This document shows positions 35,465 through 44,919 of a stretch of 64,000 bases of DNA, in pieces. The DNA is taken from positions 190,096,375 through 190,160,374 of the forward strand of contig CM077150.1 in assembly GCA_039583875.1 (NCBI GenBank), given 5' to 3'. The notes beneath the pieces are model-generated. The model worked only from the letters and a program-made list of their open reading frames with translations. It was not told where the DNA came from and ran no database searches. Origin of the DNA: Platanthera guangdongensis (taxonomy: Eukaryota; Streptophyta; Magnoliopsida; Asparagales; Orchidaceae). Each line of letters begins with the position of its first letter. Positions within the stretch are counted from its first letter, which is position 1. A program made the translations under genes and the position numbers.

Positions 35465-35913
35465 AAGTTTGATCTCGAAACTATGGTGAGCATGTCGACA
35501 AACAATGGTGAAGACCTATTTATACCTTTCTAAAATTGAAGGTGAAAAGGCGCGTCAAAATACTTGAAATGTGTCGACACTGTTGAAAAGTGTCGACGCT
35601 TACTTCTAATGTCTCGACAACTATATGTCGACACAAATATAGTCAACAGAATATATGTGTCGACACTTATACATCTCAGCTCGACGATTAGTTGAGACTC
35701 TACTCGACGAATTCTGTGTAAATCCTAAGTGTCGACAACACCCTGGATGTGTCGACACCTACTCTGCATGTGTTGACACTAATTCTTTGAAGTGTCGACA
35801 ATGACTGTCTAGATGTGTCGACACTATTTCTCTGAAATGTCGACACCACTTCTATGTGTCGACATAGACAACTCTGTGTGTCGACACCATTTTACTTAGC
35901 CAAATTTTTTAAA
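35465..35913. repeat. GTGTCGACAC palindrome array between SIRE-B RNase H and third ORF
   Basis: About 14 copies of TGTCGACA or near variants lie at 35570-35890, spaced about 10-40 bp with unrelated linkers. The core is a 10-bp perfect palindrome with a GTCGAC centre. The same core fills the SIRE-B LTR at 53255-53945. Confidence 0.85.
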
Positions 35914-36654
35914 CTATTCTAAGTTTATCATTCCTAATTCAATTTTAAACTTATTGAATTTGGTTTCATCTAGGGGCTTAGTAAACATATCAGCTAACTG
36001 ATTATCTGCCTTAACATACTCTAGTGAAATATCTCCTTTTTCTACATGTTCTCTAAGAAAATGGTATTTAATTTCTATGTGCTTAGTCCTACTATGGGAG
36101 ACAGGATTATTTGCAATAGAAATGACACTTATAGAATCACAAAATAATGGTGTTCTACTTACTTGAATACCATAGTCTTCTAGCTGATGTTGAATCCATA
36201 GAAGTTGTGCACAACAACTACCTGTAGCCACATACTCTGACTCACCTGTGGAGATAGCCACACTGGTCTACTTCTTGCTACTCCATGACACCAGCCTTCC
36301 ACCTAGAAATTGACAGGTTCCTGTAGTACTCTTTCTATCTTCCTTGCAGCCTGCAAAATCTGCATCTGAATAACCTGTCAGTACAAAATCTCCATTCCTA
36401 GGGTACCAAAGGCCTAGATAAGGTGTGCCCTGAAGATATCTCAAAATCCTTTTGACTGCAGTCAGATGAGATTCTTTAGGGCAAGCTTGGTACCTAGCAC
36501 AAACACATATAGCATACATGATATCTGGTCTACTAGTAGTCAAATACAGTAGGGAGCCAACAATCCCTCTATACAAAGTCTTATCTACAGGTTTCCCTGC
36601 ATCATCTTTTCTTAGAGACATGCTTGACCCCATAGGAGTTTTCATGGTACTGGA
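35914..36654 (-). pseudogene. pol: SIRE-B RT end and RNase H
   Basis: This is the continuation of pol left of CHR-4. It reads TMKTPMGSSM, then ETLYRGIVGSLLYL-like and TSRPDIMYAICVCARY, CPKESHLTAVKRILRYLQGTP, RNase H (YSDADFAGCKEDRKSTTGTC, STGESEYVATGSCCAQ, HSRTKHIEIKYHFLREHV) and the end ADMFTKPLDETKFNKFK. One stop lies at 36265 (SWSSKK*). The junction with CHR-4 is at 36654/36655, in the CTGGA duplication. Confidence 0.9.
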
Positions 36655-39427
36655 TGTCACAACCCGCATTTTCTCAACGGTAAAATCATATCAGAGTAAG
36701 AGAAAACACGTGCCGTGATGCCACGTCATGCAGGGGATAACTGCACACGCTCAGGCAAAACTCCAGACGTTAGATTTTAAGGAAAAACGTTGATTAAATA
36801 TGAAAGAAAATCAGTTAAGTTGGATGGCTGTATCACTCGGCACAGCGGATCAGCTAGTCCACAGTTAAAATTATATCTATACGCAGCAGAAAATACTTTG
36901 GTACAATTAAGTTGACACCCTAAATAAGCACGAGAGTCCCCGGGGGACGACTCATGGTATGCACGACTCTAAGGTGAATATTATAGGTATAAAAGATAGT
37001 GTTTTACGCTGAGGAAAAATAGTGTCTTTGTTTTAGAAACATGTTATGCATGAAGTACATATATTAATACTTTTAGGTTTTAAAATATCTAACATGCAAC
37101 CTAGCATAAATCCTTCCCAGAAGCAAGTAACCAACCACATATAGGAAAAATCAGCAGTTTAATTTCATATTCAGCATCACAAGAAGCCACCAGTGGGCGT
37201 CAACAACCTGACACGAACCCACTGGCGAGTATGTATGTCTATACAGAAAAGTAAGGAACTACCTCACAATAAAACGGGGATCAACTATCTCAGCAACCCT
37301 AGAGGCCACCCACAGCCCCTCCAAAAGTACTAGCCGCTGAACTAGTTACAACCTGAACCTGAGGCATTCAAGAAAAGAACACCTCAGCAAGGAAACAATC
37401 GGAATGGTAAATAGAGCAATAGATTAATTAACAAATAAGAAGAAGGGTTTACCAACCCGGCAACCAACTGCTATAAGCAAAAGAAAAGGGGATGACAGTA
37501 AGAAAAGAATGCTGTCAAAAACACCGCAGAGCATACCAAGTGCGAGCAATAAAACCAATATGCCTTACCAAGAGAGCCTGCAACAACACCAAGACATATA
37601 CATATGCCAAAAGAAAAGAAATCATAAACAGGAAAGGGACTAACAGTCCTAACACGTGGGTAAGTGGAAGTGGTCAAAACATGGTTCTGAATACATAACC
37701 AAAATCAGACCCAATAAGGGCTAAGGGGTCAAACAGTGGCAGCTTTAGGGTCCCACACACACCAACCCAAACCGGGGCAAAAGGCGGTGGCCATAGCTCT
37801 CCACATAAAACCACCCCTCCAGAGGCCACCAAAACTCCACCACCTACCACAACCCAAGAGTCGGCATGCAGAATTTAGCCGAACACCCAAAGCCCCCCTC
37901 CTAGGGAAAAGTCCCACTAACAGTCCTAAGAAACACACGAACCCAAGGCAAAACGTCGGGTCCAACCGACGCGGCCTTGCATGCCTAACCAAAACCAACC
38001 CCGAGTCTCCCTGACCCCAAAACAAGGGCAGCACCCAGTGTCGACACGGTGTGTCGACACCACGACAAGCCGGTGTCGACACAAGGTGTCGACACTGCCG
38101 TTGCGGGTGTCGACCCCAAGTGTCGACACCACGGCAGCAGGTGTCGACACAAGGTGTCGACACTGCCGCTGCGGGTGTCGACACCAAGTGTCGACACCAC
38201 TGCGGCCGGTGTCGACACAAGGTGTCGACACTGCCACTGCGGGTGTCGACACCAAGGTGTCGACACCCTGACAGGCTGGTGTCGACACAACGGTGTCGAC
38301 ACCCTGACAGGCTGGTGTCGACACCACGATGTCGACACCCTGACAGGCTGGTGTCGACACCACGGTGTCGACACCCTGACTGGCTGGTGTCGACACCACG
38401 GTGTCGACACCCTGTCTGGCTGGTGTAGACACCACGGTGTCGACACCACGGTGTCGACACCCTGTCTGGCTTCAGGCGCCAGATCCAGCACACAACCAGA
38501 AACGAGAACGAGGTCTCCCTCTAGGGTACAACAACTATCGACAATCACATCTACTCGACCTGAACCGAACCAAAACCGTCCCTAATGACACAAAATCCTC
38601 CAGGAAAACTGATATTATAACTGGAACTTTCTACTCTAACCACGACATGATCGGGGACGAACCCTAGCGTACACCTAGGATCTAAGCAGGAATGAGATAA
38701 AATTAACTCAAAAGAAAGACAAAGATCAGCTTTGGCAAGGATGAGGGGACATCACTTGCCTAAATACTAGAAACTTGGCCGGCGGCCTCCCTCGCTCACT
38801 GATCTGGCCGCAGAGCAGCAAGCTGAGGAGCAGAAAGAAAGCAGATCCCAGCGAGGGCAGTCCAGATCCACTCTCGAAATCGAAATCCGACCGCTAAATC
38901 TCCAGGAATCGGCGTCCGAAGGGTAGGGTAGTCCGGCGGTTCTCTCCCTCTCGCACAGGCGGAGGCTTCTTCCAAGCAGAGAAAAGAAAAGACAATGAAC
39001 CCAGCCCTAATTCTAACCCAAGACTTTATATATATAGGTTTTTATATTAAACAATTAACATATTAATAATTATTTACACCTAATATCAAAACAAAACGAA
39101 ACCTGAAACTTCTCGGAAAAAGACGAAATTCACGCCGCAGCTAAAACCCACGCTACGAACACAACTGCGAAGTCGAAATTAGCATTCGACGAACGAAACC
39201 CGGGATAACACCTCCCGAAGCCACAACACAAGCATTCCCTAAGAGGCCCAGCCGAGTCATCAAACAGACTCCGGCTAGCTGGGGAATCTTGCTAACAGGC
39301 TACAAACAGGCTACACAGGGAACCCTAAGAGCTAAAACCACGCTCTACAACAGCAAAAAGCCGGAAATATGCCATCGTAACACCAGCCATCGATCAAACA
39401 AAACACAGGAAAACCGGGGGCGTTACA
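36655..39427 (-). repeat. CHR-4 3' LTR
   Basis: This is 2773 bp and highly similar to 44920-47670. It holds about 60 bp at 37327-37386 that are missing from the other copy, and a longer palindrome array. A minus-strand TATA-like TATATAAAG is at 39024-39032. Confidence 0.95.
38037..38465. repeat. GGTGTCGACACC palindrome array in the CHR-4 3' LTR
   Basis: Roughly two dozen copies of a 10-12 bp perfect palindrome centred on GTCGAC. They form two tandem blocks: units of about 68 bp with CTGCCGCTGCGGG-type spacers (38037-38240) and units of about 36 bp with the spacer CCTGACAGGCTGG (38240-38465). It gives long repetitive ORFs on both strands (VSTPxxQGVDT type) that are not genes. Confidence 0.93.
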
Positions 39428-39443
39428 ACCACTCCCCCTAAAA
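39428..39443 (-). promoter_or_regulatory. CHR-4 polypurine tract
   Basis: The minus strand reads TTTTAGGGGGAGTGGT directly before the 3' LTR (TGTAACGCC). Confidence 0.85.
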
Positions 39444-39555
39444 GAAAGTTTCGCCTCGAAACTTTACTCACAACACACCTATATAGAAGGAGAGAGAAAG
39501 AGCCAGGAAAAAGGCTAAATATAAATAAATAAAATAGAACATACCAAGCACAAGA

Positions 39556-40233
39556 TCAGGGAAACAGATGAGGGTGAGCCTCCCCCATAGCCGACTCCAA
39601 CTCCCAAGTCGCGCTTTCCACATCCTGATTTCTCCATAAAACTTTAACCATAGGAATAGTCTTCTTCCGCAACGCCCGAACTTGAGAATCCAAAATGCGA
39701 ACAGGCACCTCCACATAAGAAAGATTCGGCTCCAACTGAGGCACAGAATCCAATACCTGCCTGCCACTTACCACACATTTTCACAGCTGACTGACGTGAA
39801 AGACATCATGCATGCCAGGGAAATTTGCGGGCAAAGCCAGCCTGTAGGCTGATACCCCAATCCGATCAACAATCGGAAACGGCCCCACATACCTCGGGTC
39901 CAACTTCCTATTCTTGCCAAACCGCTTGACTCCAACCAACGGGGAGACCTTTAAAAACACCGAGTCCCCCACAGCAAATTCCAAGTCCGATCTACGCCGA
40001 TTGGCGTTCTTCTCATATCTCTCCTGGGCTATCCGAAGCTTTTCCCGAATAAGCCTCACAGCGGTTTCCATCTCCTCGAGCGCTTCTGGACCCAACAAAG
40101 GTCCCTCGCCAAGCTCAGCCCAAAATAAGGGAGTCCTGCAGCGCCTCCCATACAAAGCTTCAAAGGGAGCCATTTGCAAGCTTTCTTGATAACTATTGTT
40201 GTACGCGAATTCCATAAGCCGCAAGCGCTCGTC
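39556..40233 (-). pseudogene. pol: CHR-4 integrase C-terminus and chromodomain
   Basis: It continues integrase after a stop at 40231-40233 (a Trp codon in relatives). It contains MEFAYNNSYQESL, FEALYGRRCRTP, the DNA-binding domain (LEFAVGDSVFLKVSPLVGVKRF, YVGPFPIVDRIG, HDVFHVSQL), a stop near 39780 where relatives have Arg, then the chromodomain EVPVRILDSQVRALRKKTIP, MVKVLWRN and ATWELE. This tail fits the Tekay/Del group. Two stops separate three otherwise continuous blocks in one frame. Confidence 0.92.
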
Positions 40234-42306
40234 CTACGCTCCTCTGTGGTCCAGAATATAGCATCGGATCATATCTTCCACAATCTGATTTACTCGCTCC
40301 GTCTGACCATTGGTCTGCGGATGATAAGCAATGGAATATCTCAAATCTGTACCCAACCCTTCTTGAAGGCTCTTCCAAAAACGAGACGTGAACCTGGAGT
40401 CTCGATCTGATATGATACTTACGGGTACACCATGTAATCTGACAACCTCTTCCAGATACAGCTCGGCTATCTTCCTCATCGGATAATCGATCTTAAATGG
40501 TACGAAATGAGCGCTTTTCATCAATCTGTCTACGATTACCCAAACTGAATCATGCCCCTTAGGCGATCTCGGTAAGCCGGTAATGAAATCCATCAAGATA
40601 CTCTCCCACTTCCACATCGGAATTTCCAAGGGAGACAGCTTGCCACCAGGCCTCCCATGGTCGGCTTTCACACGCCTGCAAGTGAAACACTCTGAAACAA
40701 ATCTGGCTATGTTCTTCTTCATCCCGTACCACCAGGCAATCTGTTTTAAATCATGATACATCTTGGTAGACCATGGATGGTAGGCAACGCTAGATCCGTG
40801 GGCGTCTCTGCACACCATAACCCGGATGTCTCCAACTGCGGGGATGCAAAACCTGCCACGGTACTTCAAGGTACCCGCGTCATCTATAGAGAAGTCTGGT
40901 AATTCACCCTTCTCAGCTCGAAGATACAAATGCAGAAGATCGGGATCATCCTTCTGATGCAGTCTCGTAAGCGTAATCCACGAAGGTTCTGCTACTGCTA
41001 TGCTACTCTGCGAATCACAGCTTCCCACAGAAATGCCCATCAAAAGAAACTCATCCACTAGACGCTCGGCGGAAAGATTAAAAATCTTACCTGACTTGCG
41101 ACTCAAAGCATCAGCCACCACATTTGCCTTGCCCGGATGATACTGAATCTCAACATCATAGTCGGCCACGTACTCCAACCACCGCCGCTGTCGCAGATTC
41201 AATTCTTTCTGAGTGAAGACATACTTCAAACTCTTATGATCCGTGAAAATCTTGCACTGCGCGCCATATAGCAAATGCCTCCACAATTTCAGTGCATAGA
41301 TCACAGCTGCAAACTCCAGGTCATGCGTAGGGTAATTCCTCTCGTGAGTCTTTAGCTGCTTTGACCCGTACGCAATCACCTTCCCGCCCTGCATCAAAAC
41401 GCAGCCCAGACCGACATGCGACGCATCCACATATATATCATACTCACTACCCTCCGTAGGCAAAGACAAAATTGGAGCCGAACATAGCCTTCTTTTTAGT
41501 TCCTCAAAAGCCTTCTCACACTTGTCATCCCATATAAAGGCTACATTCTTCTGCGTCAACTTGGTCAACGACGCGGACAAGGTAGAGAAGCCTTCTACAA
41601 ATCTTCTATAATAACCAGCCAAACCCAAGAAGCTTCTGATCTCTTTGGGGGTAACAGGTCTCGCCCATTCCATAACCGCAGCGATCTTTTCTGGGTCCAC
41701 CGATATTCCCTCCGTATTAATCACGTGGCCTAGAAAAGAAACTTGAGGCAACCAAAACTCACATTTGCTCAGCTTGGCGTATAACTTGTGGTCTCTCAGA
41801 GTCGCCAAGACCAGCCGCAAATGTTGATCATGCTCCTCCGCATCCTTAGAATACACCAAAACATCGTCTATAAAGACAATCACGAACTTATCTAGGAAAT
41901 CTTTGAAAACTCTGTTCATCAAATCCATAAAAGCTGAGGGCGCATTAGTCAAACAGAATGACATAACCAAAAACTCAAAATGCCCATGACGAGAACAGAA
42001 CGCCATCCGCGGAACATCTGACTCCCGAATCCTCAACTGGTGATAGCCCGAACGAAGATCTATCTTGGAAAATACGGCACTACCACGCAGTTGGTCGAAC
42101 AAATCGTCGATTCGCGGCAAAGGGTACCTGTTCTTAATAGTAACCTTGTTCAGCTCTCTATAGTCAATGCATAACCTCATCGACCCATCCTTCTTTTTAA
42201 CGAACAGCACTGGCGCACCCCAAGGCGAAGAACTCGGCCTTATAAAGCCTTTTGCCAATAACTCATCCAGCTGAACTCGCAACTCTTCCAGCTCTCGCGG
42301 GGCCAT
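40234..42306 (-). CDS. pol: CHR-4 RT, RNase H and integrase core, 690 residues open
   Basis: This is the longest undamaged chromovirus reading frame here. [22 protein letters not shown] (about residues 50-69), [12 protein letters not shown], catalytic FIDDVLVYS. RNase [57 protein letters not shown]. Integrase: zinc region ending CFTCRRVKA, then [22 protein letters not shown] and NGQTERVNQ, all three acidic residues kept. It is closed at the N-terminal side by a stop just before [10 protein letters not shown] and at the C-terminal side by a stop after HRGA. As written it is a pol fragment flanked by nonsense codons, not a complete polyprotein. Confidence 0.93.
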   Translation of the reverse strand: MAPRELEELRVQLDELLAKGFIRPSSSPWGAPVLFVKKKDGSMRLCIDYRELNKVTIKNRYPLPRIDDLFDQLRGSAVFSKIDLRSGYHQLRIRESDVPRMAFCSRHGHFEFLVMSFCLTNAPSAFMDLMNRVFKDFLDKFVIVFIDDVLVYSKDAEEHDQHLRLVLATLRDHKLYAKLSKCEFWLPQVSFLGHVINTEGISVDPEKIAAVMEWARPVTPKEIRSFLGLAGYYRRFVEGFSTLSASLTKLTQKNVAFIWDDKCEKAFEELKRRLCSAPILSLPTEGSEYDIYVDASHVGLGCVLMQGGKVIAYGSKQLKTHERNYPTHDLEFAAVIYALKLWRHLLYGAQCKIFTDHKSLKYVFTQKELNLRQRRWLEYVADYDVEIQYHPGKANVVADALSRKSGKIFNLSAERLVDEFLLMGISVGSCDSQSSIAVAEPSWITLTRLHQKDDPDLLHLYLRAEKGELPDFSIDDAGTLKYRGRFCIPAVGDIRVMVCRDAHGSSVAYHPWSTKMYHDLKQIAWWYGMKKNIARFVSECFTCRRVKADHGRPGGKLSPLEIPMWKWESILMDFITGLPRSPKGHDSVWVIVDRLMKSAHFVPFKIDYPMRKIAELYLEEVVRLHGVPVSIISDRDSRFTSRFWKSLQEGLGTDLRYSIAYHPQTNGQTERVNQIVEDMIRCYILDHRGA

Positions 42307-42933
42307 CTAGTACGGCGCCTTTACAATAGGATGCGTGCCTGGCTCCAAATCTATCGCAAACTCGACATCTCGATCGGGTGGGAGACCGGGAAGATCGTCA
42401 GGAAACACATCAGAGAAGTCACACACCACAGGAATCTCTTCCCAGCGGGGCACACTAACAATCGTCCCTACCAGAGAAACCACGCAGGCAAAACAGCCAG
42501 AAACAAGCAACTTCCGAGCACGCACCGCAGAAATGACTGGAGACTCCTGGAGAGAATATCCATAAACGCTCCCCGGCTGACCGTTGTCTTTGACGAAGTC
42601 CAAGCACTTACCCTTGCACTAGATCACAGCATCGTACCTTTACAACCAGTCCATGCCCAAAATAACGTCGAAGTCCTCCAGGTCAATCACCTTCAAATCT
42701 GCCTTGGCTAGAAAATCTCCCAACAAAATCGGACAATCTAGGACACCCAGGTCCGTAACCACAGAGTCACCGGAGGGGAACTTAACGCAGAAGGCACCAC
42801 CAACACGATCTAGGCCCAAACTGAACCGCTCCACGAAGGCTCTAGCCACAAACGAGTGGGTAGCACCGGAATCGAAGAGAACGCGCACCCAGCGGTTCTT
42901 TACCTTAAATCGTCCTACGAATTGCACATGCAT
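42307..42933 (-). pseudogene. pol: CHR-4 aspartic protease and linker to RT
   Basis: The retropepsin-like fold shows the catalytic VLFDSGATHSFV (about residues 19-30 of the open piece 42640-42933) and the conserved DFDVILGMDWL. Two stops follow (about 42638 and 42620). The linker 42307-42603 has FSDVFPDDLPGLPPDRDVEF and GTHPIVKAPY before the stop that precedes RT. Confidence 0.9.
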
Positions 42934-44233
42934 CTAAGGTAACAAGCGCTAAAACGAAAACTACAACCAAAAAGGGAACGTAACGAAATGACTGGGGAGG
43001 AGTCGAACCTGAGATAACCTGGGTCGAGGTCTGCGCTTCATCTACTGAAAGCATATTCAGCTTCCCTTTTCCCTTATCCATTTGATGAGGCGGTGGCAAA
43101 GCCTGGAGGGGAACTGACTGCAGAATAGGCTGGGTTTGAGGGCACCTTGTCTTGAGATGACCCTTCTGGCCGCACTGAAAACAGACCTTATCTTTTAACC
43201 AACAACAGGCAGCCTCATGCCCCTTCCTTCCAAACAAGGCACACACCACGTCTCCCCTGGAAACACCCTGAATCGCGTGCACCTGTTCCTTCTTCTGCGC
43301 TCCCAACCTTTTGAAACACTTCTCAAAGGGGTGGCCTGGCCGGCCACAAAAGCTACAAATCTCTTTGACCTTCTTTCTCGAGACAGCATCAGGTTCCTGA
43401 GGGCTCTTCCCTCCACCAGACTTCCGCTTATCCTTCCTTAACTGCTGGCCTCTATTCTTGGCATTCTCAATGGCCTCAACTCTCAAGGCAGCATCAACCA
43501 CGCTGGCATAATTGACTGCTCCATAGGCATTCGCTAACTGCTGAATGTCGCTTCTTAGTCCACCAAGAAATCACTTAACTCGGTCTGCCTCAACACTCAC
43601 CAGACCCGGAGCAAACCGACTCAACTTACTAAACTCAATCTCATACTCACTAACCGTGAGTTTCCTTTGCTTTAAATGAAGAAAGTCATTCATTAGCCGG
43701 TCCCGTTCGACTGAAGGCAGAAACTTACTTAACAACATCACCTTAAAGGACTCCTAAGTACAACCTGCCACTAAGCCCTCTTTCTCTCTCAGCCACCAGT
43801 TCTTTGCTAAGCCCTTGAGCTGGTAGGCAACGAGCATAACTCTCTGATCGTCTGTAATCCCTGAGTACGAGAACATCTCCTCAATGATAATCAACCAATC
43901 ATCCAAAATCATGAAATCTGCCTGCCCATCATAGATAGGGGGTCTCAGCCGCTGAAACTGGGATATGAACGCCATCTCCGGGGGCACCACAACCAAAGGC
44001 ACGAGAGGAGCAGGAGGGGTAGGAACAGCTACCCCCTCAGCGGGGTTCTGAGCTCTCGGGGTCTGTCCCGTAACCACTGCTACAAGGGACTGAATCTGAG
44101 CCTGCATAGCCACTACCTGCCTCGATAACTCCTCATTACTCTGCCGCAGGCTTTCTACCAACGCATCACTCTGCGCTCCTGACGTCTCACCCTCGGATTG
44201 TGGGGTCGATCTCGTCGCAGGACGTCTCGCCAT
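42905..44233 (-). pseudogene. gag: CHR-4 gag with three zinc knuckles
   Basis: The start chosen is the ATG at 44233 (MARRPATRSTPQ), since the ATG 15 bases upstream lies in the leader. A predicted short helix (NEELSRQVVAMQAQIQSLV) is followed by the capsid region (FQRLRPPIYDGQAD, WWLREKEG). Stops lie at about 43754 and 43573, both single-base changes from Gln and Trp codons in relatives. Then come DRLMNDFLHLKQRKLTVSEY, EFSKLSRFAPGLV and a basic stretch. Three knuckles follow: CSFCGRPGHPFEKC, a degenerate CALFGRKGHEAACC (second Cys lost), and CFQCGQKGHLKTRC. It ends near 42905, overlapping protease in another frame. Confidence 0.88.
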
Positions 44234-44906
44234 CCTAAAATCGCACAAGCTTTAGACAAATCCTAGCCCATCAACTAGAACAAAACTACCCGGTACGGAC
44301 AAACACACTTAAATATGAACTTCAACTGCAAAACTTGCTCTGGGAGTTGTTTTTACCATGATGATGTTATGCTTATCCTAAGATGGTTCACCACCATCAT
44401 ACTAACTCATGTGCCTAAACCATGAATGCATGCATTTGTATTCTTTTTGACTCAAAACCATGTGTGTACATATGTCATCTTGCAACTCTTTAGCTTGGCA
44501 CGTTGTGCTTATGAAATGTTATGCTATGCATGATGTACTATGCATTCTAAAAAGGCCTTAGTGCATGCCATGGGCGGTGTACACATGAAAATGGTATGCT
44601 TCCCATACTACATAACATTCCCATGTAACGAAAGACGAAAACGTGCTAGCCGCATTCATGTGGTGAGATTATGCATCCCATACTACATAACCCTCACATG
44701 TTGCCTCCTATGGTGGATCTATATATAAACACATATTATGCATCCCATACTACATAATATGCCCTGTATACTTCTTTATGCTCATGAGTGTAGTGTTCGT
44801 GCTTCAGCCGAGACGTGCCGATGACATATCGGTGTGTGAATGGTATGATGCTAAACACTAATGCAGACAAGGGAAAGGTTGCCCAACCATTTGTCAAGCA
44901 ACCTCC
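44234..44906 (-). other. CHR-4 leader with three repeats
   Basis: This is an untranslated leader of about 670 bases between the primer site and gag. A unit ATGCWTCCCATACTACATAA occurs three times, near 44597, 44670 and 44736, each followed by different sequence. Nothing else is recognised. Confidence 0.7.
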
Positions 44907-44917
44907 CTCTGATACCA
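44907..44917 (-). promoter_or_regulatory. CHR-4 primer-binding site (initiator-Met tRNA)
   Basis: The minus strand reads TGGTATCAGAG two bases inside the 5' LTR, a perfect complement of the initiator tRNA-Met 3' end. Confidence 0.93.
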
Positions 44918-44919
44918 AC

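Noticed and set aside
37729..38585. Long ORFs on both strands encoding VSTPxxQGVDT-type repeats (also 45944-46747).
   Set aside because: They are by-products of the 12-bp palindrome array: both strands and several frames are open at once, and the frames lie across an LTR with no conserved protein.
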